Positions 10,900 to 23,213 are shown, counted from the stretch's first letter. The stretch is 60,000 bases of DNA from Chrysomallon squamiferum (GCA_012295275.1 CM022677.1:2547698-2607697); one strand, 5' to 3'. Numbers and translations: made by a program. The notes: generated from the letters alone by a model not told the origin.

Positions 10900-12580
10900 G
10901 CAGGTGTTGGTATGCATAAGTTGGACCAGGGACTAGTATACAGATGTGTATTGAAAGGTAAATTTGCTTGTGTTTTTTGTAGTGTGTGAATACATTGAGT
11001 ATATATGTGTGCAAACATACAGAAATATAGGGATATTTGAAGGTGGATATGTAAGTATGTAGGCAAGGAGATGTTTAAATGACTGATTGGTGTATTGATG
11101 GTTATTGATGTCAGTGGATTTACACGATAAAAGAAAAATAGGCAGATATAAACTGCTAGGTAGGTTGATGGACTGAAAAATTGTATACATAGACATACAT
11201 ATAGAGATGTATATAGATAGGTAGATAGGTGATAACCACATGGATTGTAATGTAGATGGATTCATTTACTTAGAGATTGCTGGAGGATAGACAGAGATAT
11301 GTAAAGATAACTAAACAGTCAGCCAGGTCAGCAGAGGGAATATTTGATAGATGAACACACACACACAAACACACTGATGTGTGATTGGATTGATGAACTG
11401 ATATCTTAAAGGTAGATATACAGAGATAAATACAGATATATTATATAGATAGTTAAACAGAAAGATATAGAGGTTTGAAGAAGTATGTAGTTAGATATAC
11501 AGGGAGCTGGACAGATGATTCACAGATGGTTATTGAAAAACGGACATATAAGCTACAGAGATAAACTGATAGGTATGTATGTTACTAGTTTGTCAGACTG
11601 ATTTGTAGACAGACTGACAGACATAGATAGACATGAGTTAACCAATGGGTGTGTGTGTGTATGTGTATGTGTGTGTATATATATATATATATATAGATGT
11701 ATGAATGTATGTACACACATCACATAGATACATAAACTCACACACACATGTATAGGAAAGATAATGTATTTGTGTGTTTGGAAGATGATTAGTATGTATG
11801 TCTATGAAAGAATGAGTAACTGTGTGTCTGTGTCTGGGGGGGGGCACTCATAATATGCAAGAAAAGGGAGGATAGATGTTAGAACAGAAGATAGGTAAAT
11901 TGATAGACAGAAGAAAGGTAGGTAATTACTAGAAAGATAAATAGATGCAAGGAGGCATGAAAGTATATACCTGCAACACAGTCATAAAGACTGAGTCTGT
12001 TTGGTTGTTAGAGAGAGTGTTGTTTTATATATATAAATAGAAATAGTGTATTTAAATAATTATGATCTGCTGATAAGAAGGTAAATATGATAAGATAATA
12101 TTTTCTGTAAAAGAGCACATTAATCACAGAACCTATAATACTTAATTATCTGGTAAAATAAATAATCCATCTAATTAGAATAATTTCGAGAGAGAGAGAG
12201 AAAGTAAAAAAGCCAGAGGGAGATATTTATATGTCATAACATATTCTTAAGTACATACACTTCTGTCCATACTCTGTTGGCCTGTCTGTACATCTGTATA
12301 TAGAAAGGGCTTTCAAATTAATGGCACTGTATTCAAAATTAGAAAAAGTAGCAATACCCTATGTATCCATCTGTTCATCTGTCTTCAGTAACTATCTCTG
12401 TCTAAGTAGATATATCTATTTATCTATCATAATCTGTCATTTCTTTAACCAGTTAAATGCTAATGTACTAATTAGCCATTTCCTTTTGAATGTTGCTACC
12501 CCTACACCACAGTGAGGTTCAGTATACATAATGATTAGTATTTTCTTAATGATTTGTATTTGTCAAATGTTAGTATTTGT
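10900..12580. other. Cryptically simple sequence rich in GATA/TAGG words
   Basis: Drifting repeats of TAGATAG, ACAGATA and GTAGGTAG with short (TG) and (TA) tracts near 11648-11695. Open frames here are low-complexity and are not genes. Confidence 0.6.
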
Positions 12581-12581
12581 G

Positions 12582-12853
12582 TAATCTCTGTCTCTCTGTC
12601 TGTCTGTCCTACTCTCTATCTCTCTCTTTCTTGCACTCTATCTCTTCATCTAGCTGCATCTCTCAGTTTCTTTCTGAATCTCTCTTTCTCTCTGTTCTCT
12701 CTCTGTCTCTCTCTCTCTTTCTCTCTGTTCTCTCTCTGTCTCTCTCTCTCTTTCTCTCTTCATCTCTCTCTGTCTCTCAGCCTCGCTCTGTCTGACTCTT
12801 TCTCACTGTCTCTGTATCTCTCTTTCTCTGTCTTTCTCTCTCTCTCTAACTCA
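12582..12853. repeat. Degenerate pyrimidine tract (TCTCTG/TCTCTC)
   Basis: About 270 bases almost free of purines apart from scattered G, made of TCTCTCTG-type words. Ser/Leu-rich open frames across it are artefacts of the repeat. A short (CTA)/(TAA) run follows at 13229-13275. Confidence 0.9.
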
Positions 12854-13223
12854 CTTTCTTCTCTCAACACAAAATTAACAATTTTACCTAAAGCAAAGTT
12901 AACCAACAGCAAAAGCATTAGCTATAACAGCAATATCAACAATAACTACAATAATAAAAATAATTACGTACTACAATGACAATAATAACAATAATATCAA
13001 CAATAAAAATAAAAACAAACAAAACTTAAAGATAGATGAATCACAGATACACTCACACTCACATAAACATAATTAAACTTTTAAACAGTATGAGAAATTA
13101 TATTTGTGGAATTTAAATAATGTGTCAGTATGAAAAGGCTGAAAAACAGTATTTACATGTATTTGAAATAGTAAGTTTTTAATAAAGAAACATTTTAAAT
13201 CAATTAAGAATGCACAAATAGAG

Positions 13224-13254
<31 letters not shown>

Positions 13255-14042
13255 TAATAATAATAATAATAATAATTACTAAAGTTAGTCAGTTTAATAG
13301 ACTAGGTAGTCTAAGGGAATTAACTCTTTTGTCCATTTATAATAAGAATGAATATAACCATGATTATGAATAACAACATTAACAATAACAGATTTTGGAA
13401 AAGGAAAATAAAAATAAAATAATGATATAATTTCAAATTTAGATTTCTGTTTCATTTAATTTGTTTAGTTAAGTGCTAAAGAAATTATGAAAAAAGTTAT
13501 ATTTCTTTATCGTGTATGGGATATACTGTTTAATTATTCAGCAAAGATAACAAAAAATAATTTTAATAAAAAAAATATTCACATAATAGAAGACTGTAAC
13601 AGCAGAATAAAAATAAACTTTAAGAAATAAAAACGAATAATTGTACTGAATTAAGTATAATTCAAATTTGGGTCTGGGTTGTGGGGTGAGGTGTACACAT
13701 GACCCCTGCCCTGGTCCCACGCCCTCAGACAGCTTGTGAAGAACCAAGTTGAAAGTTTAAAGTTTCTTGTCAGCATGTTCATGTTGCTGAGATTCTGTGA
13801 TCGAATCTCGGCATACAGCGTTTTTGAAGGGTTTTGTTTCATTGATGTTTTCCACTCCTTGTTGTTTCCGGCACTTTTCTAGCTCATATTCGTCACCGGG
13901 TCCATGCTGGTTGTGTCCTGTTTGTTTGTTCTGTGCTTGGCTGCTGTTGATGTTTCCTTGTTCTTTTTGACTGCGTCCCTCTGGTCCAACAATTCCAAAC
14001 TTTTTTTTTTTTTTTTTGCCATTGATCTTTGTTGTTGTTGTT

Positions 14043-15259
14043 GTGGAGAGGTCTGTGTTATTGTGTGCTTGTTGTGAAGAGTGGAGAGGTCTGTGTTATT
14101 GAGTGCTTGTTGTGAAGAGTGGAGAGGTCTGTGTTATTGTGTGCTTGTTGTGAAGAATGGAGAGGTCTGTGTTATTGTTTGCTTGTTGTGAAGAATGGAG
14201 AGGTCTGTGTTATTGTGTACTTGTTGTGAAGAGTGGAGAGGTCTGTGTTATTGAGTGCTTGTTGTGAAGAGTGGAGAGGTCTGTGTTATTGTGTGCTTGT
14301 TGTGAAGAGTGGAGAGGTCTGTGTTATTGTGTGCTTGTTGTGAGGAATGGAGAGGTCTGTGTTATTGAGTGCTAGTTGTGAAGAGTGGAGAGGTCTGTGT
14401 TATTGAGTGCTTGTTGTGAAGAGTGGAGAGGTCTGTGTTATTGTTTGCTTGTTGTGAAGAGTGGAGAGGTCTGTGTTATTGAGTGCTTGTTGTGAAGAGT
14501 GGAGAGGTCTGTGTTATTGAGTGCTTGTTGTGAAGAGTGGAGAGGTCTGTGTTATTGAGTGCTTGTTGTGAAGAGTGGAGAGGTCTGTGTTATTGAGTGC
14601 TTGTTGTGAAGAGTGGAGAGGTCTGTGTTATTGAGTGCTTGTTGTGAAGAGTGGAGAGGTCTGTGTTATCGAGTGCTTGTTGTGAAGAATGGAGAGGTCT
14701 GTGTTATTGAGTGCTTGTTGTGAAGAGTGGAGAGGTCTGTGTTATTGAGTGCTTGTTGTGAGGAGTGGAGAGGTCTGTGTTATTGAGTGCTTGTTGTGAA
14801 GAGTGGAGAGGTCTGTGTTATTGAGTGCTTGTTGTGAAGAGTGGAGAGGTCTGTGTTATTGAGTGCTTGTTGTGAAGAGTGGAGAGGTCTGTGTTATTGA
14901 GTGCTTGTTGTGAAGAGTGGAGAGGTCTGTGTTATTGAGTGCTTGTTGTGAAGAGTGGAGAGGTCTGTGTTATCGAGTGCTTGTTGTGAAGAATGGAGAG
15001 GTCTGTGTTATTGAGTGCTTGTTGTGAAGAGTGGAGAGGTCTGTGTTATTGAGTGCTTGTTGTGAGGAGTGGAGAGGTCTGTGTTATTGAGTGCTTGTTG
15101 TGAAGAGTGGAGAGGTCTGTGTTATTGTTTGCTTGTTGTGAAGAGTGGAGAGGTCTGTGTTATTGTGTGCTTGTTGTGAAGAGTGGAGAGGTCTGTGTTA
15201 TTGAGTGCTTGTTGTGAAGAGTGGAGAGGCCTGTGTTATTAGTGTGCTTGTTGTGAAGA
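14043..15259. repeat. 38-bp minisatellite, about 32 copies, with higher-order structure
   Basis: The unit core is GTGGAGAGGTCTGTGTTATT followed by GAGTGCTTGTTGTGAAGA; starts at 14043 and 14081 give the 38-bp period, held almost without indels. Variant marks repeat at a fixed distance: TATCGAG at 14667 and 14971, and GTGAGGAG at about 14758 and 15062. Both pairs are 304 bp apart, which is exactly eight units, so an eight-unit block was duplicated. The array sits inside the ORF1-like region; 38 is not a multiple of three, so it cannot stay in one frame. Confidence 0.95.
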
Positions 15260-16096
15260 GTGTGTAAATGGTTGGTACTGTTTGGTGTTTTTTTTTTGTT
15301 CACTGTTGTTTTGTGTTTTGGGGATTTCTCTTGTCTGTGTGTAATTTAAGTCTTTGTTGTCTGTGGAGATCTTGAAGCCCAAGTGGTCTTCAATTATTTT
15401 CGTCTGCTCAAACTGGATCCGTCAGTTATGTTTCCTTGGTTGTTTCTGATGTTTTGCTGTTCGATGAGGAGGCAGACAATAATTTTGTGTATTTCTGCAA
15501 TTCTGACCTCCTTGTCTAGGTTCTCTTTTGGTTTGTTGTTGTGGTGGTCGATTTTTTCAATGGTGGTTTTGTTTTTTTGTTCGATTTTTTTGCATTTTTT
15601 GTTAACGTTTTGTAGAATTTTGTTTTCTGTTATGTTCAAAGTTGTTGTAATTTTTGATGGGCACATTTTGTAATGTGATGAGTGTGGACCCTGCCAGAGA
15701 ATGGCATTGGCCCAAGTTTCTGTGGTGATTTCCACCGCAGAAACTGCACATTAGTGATTTCGGGTTGTGTCTGTGGGTGCATTGGTTTGTGATGTACCCC
15801 CATTTCTGACTTGGGCAACTGTGGCCTCATTTCTGCCAGTGTGTATTTGTACCAATCAATGGTGATGGTTGTGTTTGTTAATTTGCTGCTAAACGTCAGT
15901 GTGGTCCAGTAGCTTGGATTTTTCCACATTTCCACACTGACTAATTTAGCTTTTGTTTGATGTATTATTTCTTTGTTGAACATCTCAAAGAAATCATGCT
16001 TGTCTGCATACGGGTAGTAAAAACCCAAATCTTTGGAGATGTATTTGTGAATTGTTGTTTCTTTGTTTTTGTTGTGTGTTTTGGTTGTTGTTATGG

Positions 16097-16515
16097 TGTA
16101 ATGAGTGTCTGGGCTGTTGTTGTTGTGTAATGAGTGTTTGTTTTGGTTGTTGTTGTTGTGTAATGAGTGTTTGTTTTGGTTGTTGTTGTTGTGTAATGAG
16201 TGTTTGTTTGGGTTGATGTTTTTTTGTAATGAGTGTTTGTTTTGGCTGCTGTTGTTGTGTAATGAGTGTTTGTTTGGGTTGTTGTTGTTGTGTAATGAGT
16301 GTTTGTTTGGGTTGTTGTTGTTGTGTAATGAGTGTTTGTTTTGGCTGCTGTTGTTGTGTAATGAGTGTTTGTTTTGGCTGCTGTTGTTGTGTAATGAGTG
16401 TTTGTTTGGGTTGTTGTTGTTGTGTAATGAGTGTGTGTTTTGGCTGCTGTTGTTGTGTAATGAGTGTTTGTTTTGGTTGTTGTTGTTGTGTAATGAGTGT
16501 TTTTCTGGGTTGTTG
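16097..16515 (-). repeat. 33-bp coding-compatible minisatellite, about 13 copies
   Basis: Units GTGTAATGAGTGTTTGTTTT plus GGTTGTTGTTGTT, period 33 (starts at 16127, 16160, 16193, 16226, 16259, 16292), with one 29-bp end unit. On the minus strand each reads NNNNQNKHSLH and the frame runs straight into the ORF1-like protein. Plus-strand open frames with Cys/Leu-rich repeats are antisense shadows. Confidence 0.9.
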
Positions 16516-16824
16516 TGTTGGTGTTTTCTTTGTTTGTTTGGTGTCAGGGATTATTTTTGGTAAAACCCTGACAGTAAATACTTCATCCCAGATAGTTATG
16601 CTGGGACCTGTAGCTTTTAATGATTTTGTATCTATTTCGAAATATATTTCTTTTCCATTCTGATTTTTGTTTATTTTAGTTGTTTTGTTGATGATGTTTA
16701 TTTGCGCTTCAGTTTTTGTCTGCTGTTTTCAATCAGCTTTTCATCTGAATGATGCAAACATTAACAACCAAACACTTACTGTTGAGTGTTAATTTAGATT
16801 TGTATATTATATCATATTAATCTC

Positions 16825-16838
16825 TCTCTCTCTCTCTA

Positions 16839-16874
<36 letters not shown>

Positions 16875-16922
16875 CACATATATATATATATGTACATATA
16901 CACACACACACACACACACACA
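16825..16922. repeat. Compound microsatellite (TC)-(TG)-(TA)-(CA)
   Basis: Successive tracts of TC, TG, TA and CA. The TG tract followed later by the CA tract, with TATA between, could fold back on itself as a long hairpin. Confidence 0.9.
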
Positions 16923-17040
16923 CGTATATTTTCTAACTATTTAGATTTGACAAATTTCTCATTATTATATTCTTTCTTTTTCTGCTGATAGTTAAAATAC
17001 AGTTGCCAAGTTTCTTGATATTATTTTTCATTTACTTCAG

Positions 17041-17605
<565 letters not shown>

Positions 17606-17965
17606 AGAAATTTACAAACTTGAACTATGTCATTTTAAGAAAAGCAAATCTAAACTCTAGTACTTTTGGACAATTGCTTTTGTTGATGTCACTGACTCAG
17701 CTAGCAACCATTAACTTAGATGGGTTGAGAACGGCTGGTACAGATGCTGTGAAAGCCATTTGTGGTCAGTAGTAGCCATTTGATTTATTAAAAGTAACCA
17801 TTACTGATTTTAATTTTGGAAATGTTTTTAAATAATTAATGTAATTTGATTATTTCTGCATAAAGAATATAAATAAACACACGCACACAGATAACAGTTA
17901 ACTTCCTCAAAATATAAATTCAGTTTATAAATCAGGTTGCTTGATTAATCTAATTTTAGAAACTC

Positions 17966-18164
17966 TATCAGACATGTGACAGCTTTAAGTGTTGGATACT
18001 CATTGGCCAATGCAGGCCTTGACCCTGTCTGTCAAGCAATCAGAAATCCTGCGCACAAGTTCAAGCGTTCAGCCAATTGGATTATATGGATGTGTTAATA
18101 GCTCAGTCTGTGGAGTCTGTATTGAAACATAGGAAACATCGAATCAGTGTTCTTCATTTATCTG
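17966..18164 (+). CDS. Weak exon candidates, unknown gene
   Basis: After an ACAG acceptor the plus strand reads LSVGYSLANAGLDPVCQAI with NPAHKFKRSANW beyond it. A second possible exon follows GTTAATAG and reads QSVESVLKHRKHRISVLHLS up to a TCTGGTAATG donor. Both have amino-acid composition unlike the repeats around them. No family recognised and no continuous phase from neighbours, so this is tentative. Confidence 0.15.
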
Positions 18165-18514
18165 GTAATGCTGTACGTTTTTTTTTTTAATCATAGTTAC
18201 AATTAATGCTCTTTTCTCTTCTTTTTTTTTGTTCTTGTTTGTTTCTGGTTGTTGGTTTAGGTATATTTTTATAGGATGATGCAATTATTATAATTATGTA
18301 AAGAATACTTTTTTAAATGTTATTTTAATTCTGGAGAGAAATCTGACAATATTATCACCAGAAATATGTTTTTTATTATCCTGTCTTATTGTTTTGTTTT
18401 TACGCTCTCATTTTCTCAAATTTCATTTATATATCTATATCTATCTATCTATCTATCTATATATATATATAAATAGAGAGATACATAGATCTACATCTCA
18501 TTTACTCTGTCTCT

Positions 18515-19945
18515 GATAATAGTCTGTGTGTGTGTGAGTGAGAGTGTGTATCAGCAATAGTGATAATTGCTCTCAGATAATAGTGAGTGTGTGTATGTCT
18601 ATCAGCAATAGTGATAGCTACTACTCAGATAACAGTGTGCATGTGATAATTGCTACTCAGGTAATGTGTGTGTGTCTGCGTGAGTATCAGCAATAGTGAT
18701 AACTGGAACTCGAATAATATGTGTGTTTGAGTGAGTCTGTGTATCAGCAACAGAGATAACTGCTGCTACTCAGATATTAGAGTCGGTGTTTGAGTGAATT
18801 AGCAAAAGTGATAATTTCTACTGAGATAATGTGAGTCAGTGTGTTTGTATCAGGAATAGTGTTAATTGCTACTGCTCAGATAATAATGTGTGCATATCAG
18901 CAAGAGTGATAATTGCTACTCAGATTATGTGTGTGTTTGAGTGAGTCAGTATGTGTGTATCAGCAATAGTGATAATTTATATTCACATAATAGTGTGTAT
19001 CAACAATAGTGATAATTGCTACTCAGATAATAAGGTGTGTGTGTTTGAATGTATCAACAATAGTGATAACTGCTACTCAGATGCTAGTGTGAGTGAGTTG
19101 ATGTGAGTGTATCAGCAATAGTGATAATTTCTACTCAGATAGTAGTGTGTGTGTGCCTGTATATCAGCTATAGTGATAATTGCTAGCCAGATAGTAGTGT
19201 GTGTGTGCCTGTATATCAGCTATAGTGATAATTGCTAGCCAGATAGTAGTGTGTGTGTGCCTGAATATCAGCTATAGTGATAATTGCTAGTCAGATAATG
19301 TGAGTGAATCAGCAATAGTGATAACTGCTACTAGTCAGATAATAGTGTGTATGTGAGTGAGTGTTTGTATATCAACAATAGTGATAATTGCTACTCAGAT
19401 AATAGTGTGTGTGTGCGTGTGAGTGAATCGGCAATAGTGATAATTGTTATTCATATAGTGTGTGTGTGTGTTAGTGTGAGTGTATTAACAGTAGTGATAA
19501 TTACTACTCCAGTAATGTGTATGTGAATGAGTGAGTAGTGAGTTTCTCTGAGTGTATCAGCAATAGTGATTGTTGCTACTCAGATAATAGTATGTGTGTG
19601 TGAATCGGCAAAAGTGATAATTGCTACTCAGATAATAGTATGTGTGTGTGTGTGTAAGTGAGTATATCAGCAATAGTGATAGTTCTTACTCAGATAATAG
19701 TGTGTATGTGAGTGAGTGTTTGTGTATCAGCAATAGTGATAGTTCTTACTCAGATAATAGTGTGTGTGTGAGTGTGAGTGTATCACAAATAATGAAAATT
19801 GCTACCACTCAGGTAATTGTGTGTGTGTTTGTTTGTGAGTGAGTGAATGTGTATCATGAATAATGATAATTGCTACTCAGATAATGTTTTTGTGTGTGAC
19901 TGAATCAGCAATATTGATGATTGCTACTCAGATACTGTGCATGTG
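18515..19945. repeat. Interspersed-word minisatellite (TATCAGCAATAGTGATAATT type)
   Basis: About two dozen units of roughly 45-70 bp. Each unit has a conserved stretch, CAGCAATAGTGATAATTGCT plus ACTCAGATAATA, and a variable GTGTGTG/GTGAGTG linker. Length varies mostly in the TG-rich linker. The array resumes at 21415 after the inserted Mutator-like element. There is no coding content. Confidence 0.9.
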
Positions 19946-19951
19946 TGTGTG

Positions 19952-21330
19952 GTGTCATCCCATCTTGTCGAATCCCATTTTTGCCAAAATTAATACAGAA
20001 ATAACAACCTGATCCTACTTCGCTTCTGAATGGGTTAATCCAAAATGGTAAATGTATTATTTGTTTTGTGTCTTGTGTGATCTTTTATTTCTTGAAAATT
20101 GGTTAATCCTCCTTTGTTTCACAAATTGTTTTGTTTAACCTGTTAATCCAATCTTCTCTGTCAGTTAAAAACAATCAAATCTTGTGCTATCTTTTTTTAG
20201 AAAACTGGTTAATCTTCCTTTGTTTTACATTGTTTTGTTTAGCCTATTGATCAAATCTTCCCTGGCTTGTTTAACATTTTCAATTGCATCCCGTGTCTTG
20301 TTTTATTTTTGTTAATCACCCACCTGATAACCAGACAGCCATTCATTTCATGAGCACATCTGCAAGCGGGTGAGAGACAAAATCACACAACAGATCTACA
20401 ATGATGAGATTGTCCACCACGATGACAACGACGTTCCCGCCTTGCCTACCTTCCACAGTGTGAAGAGCACCTTGTACCATCATCATAAAACCACATCCCC
20501 GACCTCCCAGCCTCCAGAGAAGAGCTGCACCTACAAGCACCCTGCACACAAATACAAGATGCTTCCTCTTGTTCTCGGATGGAGATGCTGACAAGATGGT
20601 GGATTTCTCAACTGATGATCAGCTCAGAGATCTACAGACAGCTGAGACAATCTACATGGAAAGGACGTTCTCCTCTTTCCCTGGTTTGTGGAATCAGTTG
20701 TACATTGTGCATGGATCCCTCTCCTGTTTGCGTTGTTGCCAGGTTCCATTCAATGCTCAACAGATTTCTACCCCACCAGCACCCAACATCTACAAGTTTG
20801 TAGACCTCATCCAAGGAATTGAGAAGGCAGAGCGGGACAAAAGGATTCAGATCCAGTTTGGAGTTGCTAGGACATCTCAAGAGACAGTTTGGAGGTGTAG
20901 GACGTCTCAAGAGACAGTTTGGAGGTGTAGGACGTCTCAAGAGACAGTTTGGAGGTGTAGGACGTCTCAAGAGACATTTTGGAGATGTAGGACGTCTCAA
21001 GAGACAGTTTGGAGGTGTAGGACGTCTCAAGAGACAGTTTGGAGATGTAGGACGTCTCAAGAGATAGTTGTAGGCTGGAGACAAGACACCTCTCCAGTAC
21101 CTCGATGCAGTTGGACACCTCGAGAAACTTGAACTTCGTAACTTGGTTGATCATAGTGTATCTGAACACAGTATCCCTGAACTTGGAATAATACTGTCTC
21201 TGAACATAGTGCTTGAACTTTGAATAATACTATCTCTGAATATAGTGCTTGAATGTTATATAAACAAATTCAACTTGTTTTGTTATTCCTCTGTGGCCGG
21301 TACATAGGATTTGACAGGATTGGACGACAC
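19952..21330 (+). mobile_element. Mutator-like element (MULE), decayed, with inverted ends
   Basis: The left end at 19952-19978 (GTGTCATCCCATCTTGTCGA...) matches the complement of 21304-21330 (GTGTCGTCCAATCCTGTCAA...) at 22 of 27 bases, giving a 1379-bp element. Inside, on the plus strand, 20400-20800 reads like a MULE transposase in shifting frames: PALPTFHSVKSTLY, then FSDGDADKMVDFSTDDQLRD, then QTAETIYMERTFSSFPGLWNQLYIVHGS. In the family the last block normally has Asp-Gly before Thr-Phe, so the catalytic Asp is lost here (Glu-Arg). A C-terminal piece, PNIYKFVDLIQGIEKAERD, follows directly, so the middle of the protein is deleted. A last piece, RYLDAVGHLEKLE-like in frame, lies near 21100. 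It is inactive and lies within a minisatellite. Confidence 0.7.
20866..21066 (+). repeat. 30-bp tandem repeat in the MULE coding part, about 6.7 copies
   Basis: Unit GACGTCTCAAGAGACAGTTT plus GGAGGTGTAG, period 30, frame-preserving (RTSQETVWRC per unit). It lies near the C-terminal end of the transposase-like frame. Confidence 0.95.
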
Positions 21331-21414
21331 TCAACCCTGTGGCCTAGTCCATTGTCTTATCTGAGGTACTGTGAATGGGATTAGGTTATGTCTTCCACAT
21401 GATGGAATAGAACT

Positions 21415-21755
21415 GTGTGTGTGTGTGTGAGTGTATCTGTGTATTGGCAATAGTGTTAATTGCTACTCAGATAATAGTGTGTGTATGTGTGAGTGAGTGT
21501 GTGTTCATCAGCAGTAGTGATAATTGTTACTGCTCAGATAATAGTGTGTGTGTGTATCATCAATATAATAATATAATAATAATAACAGATAATATTGTGT
21601 ATGTGTGTGTGTGTGTGTGTGGTGTCATCCCATCTTGATGAATCCCATTTTGTCGAAATTAATACAGAAATAACAACCTGACCCTACCTCGCTGCTGATA
21701 ATTGCAACTCGGATAATAGTGTGTGTGAATGAGTGTGTATGTGTGTGTTAAGAAA
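21415..21755. repeat. Continuation of the 18.5-kb minisatellite with a stray MULE left end
   Basis: The ATAGTGTTAATTGCTACTCAG-type units resume at 21415-21600. At 21620-21698 there is a second, about 88 percent similar, copy of the MULE left end (GGTGTCATCCCATCTTG, then AAATTAATACAGAAATAACA), which then passes directly into minisatellite sequence (TAATTGCAACTCGGATAATA). Only the first 80 bases or so of the element are present. Confidence 0.85.
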
Positions 21756-22245
21756 TATTTGGTTATCAGTTTATGTTTAATGCTTTGTACAAAATACTCA
21801 GACCTATTTTATTTAAATTTAAGCTGGAAACTGACAGTGCCCTTAATCATTGTTTATACCACCAAGAGACACATCTCTGAGTTAAAGAGCTTGAATAGCC
21901 TAAACCTAACCCTTACTCTCATCCTAAGACTAACACTAAACTAAGCTAATCCAGTAGTAAAAATAAGAAAAAAGAAGGAATAATAAATAAAAGGTTTTAT
22001 TATTGTTAATGCTGTTGTTGTGTTGTTTTCCTTTTAAATTATTTATATAAATTTATTAATTTTAGGGTCTCACTGTCAAGAAGTCAGGGAGAAAATTAAA
22101 TCATCTTGTAGTTGTCTCCTTTTAGTTGCAGACAGCTTCCTGATTAAACTGACAGCACTTGGAGGACATCCTGGTAAACAGTTATAGTCATTTTTTTTTT
22201 TTTTTAACATTTATATGGTTCACATTTATTGAAATTTCATCTCCT

Positions 22246-22283
<38 letters not shown>
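22246..22283. repeat. (TTTA)n microsatellite
   Basis: About nine TTTA units in an intron of the broken gene. Similar intronic tracts are (CA) at 22981-23003, (TG) at 23214-23288 and (TG) at 24295-24328. Confidence 0.9.
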
Positions 22284-22284
<1 letters not shown>

Positions 22285-22981
22285 TCTTCCTCTAGTTGTT
22301 GGGTAATATGATGCGCTGTCCAGCCATTCTTGCAGATAAAGGAAACAGTCAACTTCTGACACTGTCACTAGGCGATTTCCTTTGACACTGCAGCCAAATT
22401 GAAAGGTCATGGTGAGTGATTATATAGTATGTAGTAATAACAGTTCGCAGCTATCTATCTTTCTATATATCTATCTGTAATAATAAACATCACATTCTGC
22501 TTATTTGTGAATATTTATATTTGATTGTCTCTCTCACTTCAAGTTTTTCTGTAGTTCTTCTCCATATATGCATCCTTCATCTTCTCTCTCTCTCTCTCTG
22601 TCATAATAATATAGAAAAGAACAGAAAGTGATGAAAGTATTTTAAATTTCTAGACTCTAAGGAGTGTATTCTGTCTGTTGATGAATTGAACACTGTCACT
22701 GGGGCCAAGAAAGATGGAGAAGTACCTACCTGGCTTCAGGTAATAAAGTATATGTATGTGCTGTATTCTGTTTGTGTGTAATTTTTCATTTTTCCATTTG
22801 TATATTAGACATACATACACATAAAGAGACACGTAGGCAGATATATAGATAGACATACAGATATACAGATTTTGTTAATATATGTGGTATCTTATTATGA
22901 TTATTATTTTAACAATTTCACAGACTTAAAACAGACAGAAAGCTAGAAAGACAGACAAATATAAAACAAAAGAATACAGAG

Positions 22982-23013
<32 letters not shown>

Positions 23014-23213
23014 CTGTAATTTTTGGATAAATAGTTTTAAAAAGTTGTAACTAAATTATTTTTATTATCTTTATTTTCTTTACAAATACATACACAGATT
23101 TTATTATAAAAACACACACACATATATATATATATATTTGTTTGAATAAAATCTACATATGTGTTTATAATTAAAAGAACAAGAAAATAAAGTTAACAAA
23201 AACTGTAGTTACT

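Larger units (their letters stand above)
13640..16545 (-). mobile_element. LINE ORF1 (gag-like) with zinc knuckles and internal minisatellites
   Basis: On the minus strand an open frame runs from about 16540 through an Asn/His-rich 11-residue repeat into unique sequence: KETTIHKYISKDLGFYYPY, then KLVSVEMWKNPSYWTTLTFS, to about 15640. No clear ATG begins it. In a shifted frame at about 15820-15690 there is a zinc-knuckle pair. The first is degenerate (CPSQKWGYITNQC, where Cys positions have become Ser and His has become Tyr) and the second is CSFCGGNHHRNLGQC. This tandem pattern is typical of nucleic-acid-binding ORF1 proteins of jockey-like LINEs. A hydrophilic tail reading NKQTGHNQHGPGDEYELEKC lies at about 13925-13865, after the 38-bp array, and ends near 13759. 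Frameshifts show it is dead. No reverse transcriptase was seen downstream. Confidence 0.55.

Noticed and set aside
13780-13815. Possible tRNA B box (GATCGAATCTCGG)
   Set aside because: No A box at the right distance, and the segment reads as part of the minus-strand ORF1-like tail.
16105-16663. Plus-strand Cys/Leu-rich repeat proteins (CNECLFWLLLL-type)
   Set aside because: Antisense shadow of the minus-strand ORF1 repeat; the minus frame joins a protein-like sequence while the plus frames do not.
20343-21169. Minus-strand open frames opposite the MULE
   Set aside because: They mirror the 30-bp repeat and the transposase on the other strand and have no independent similarity.
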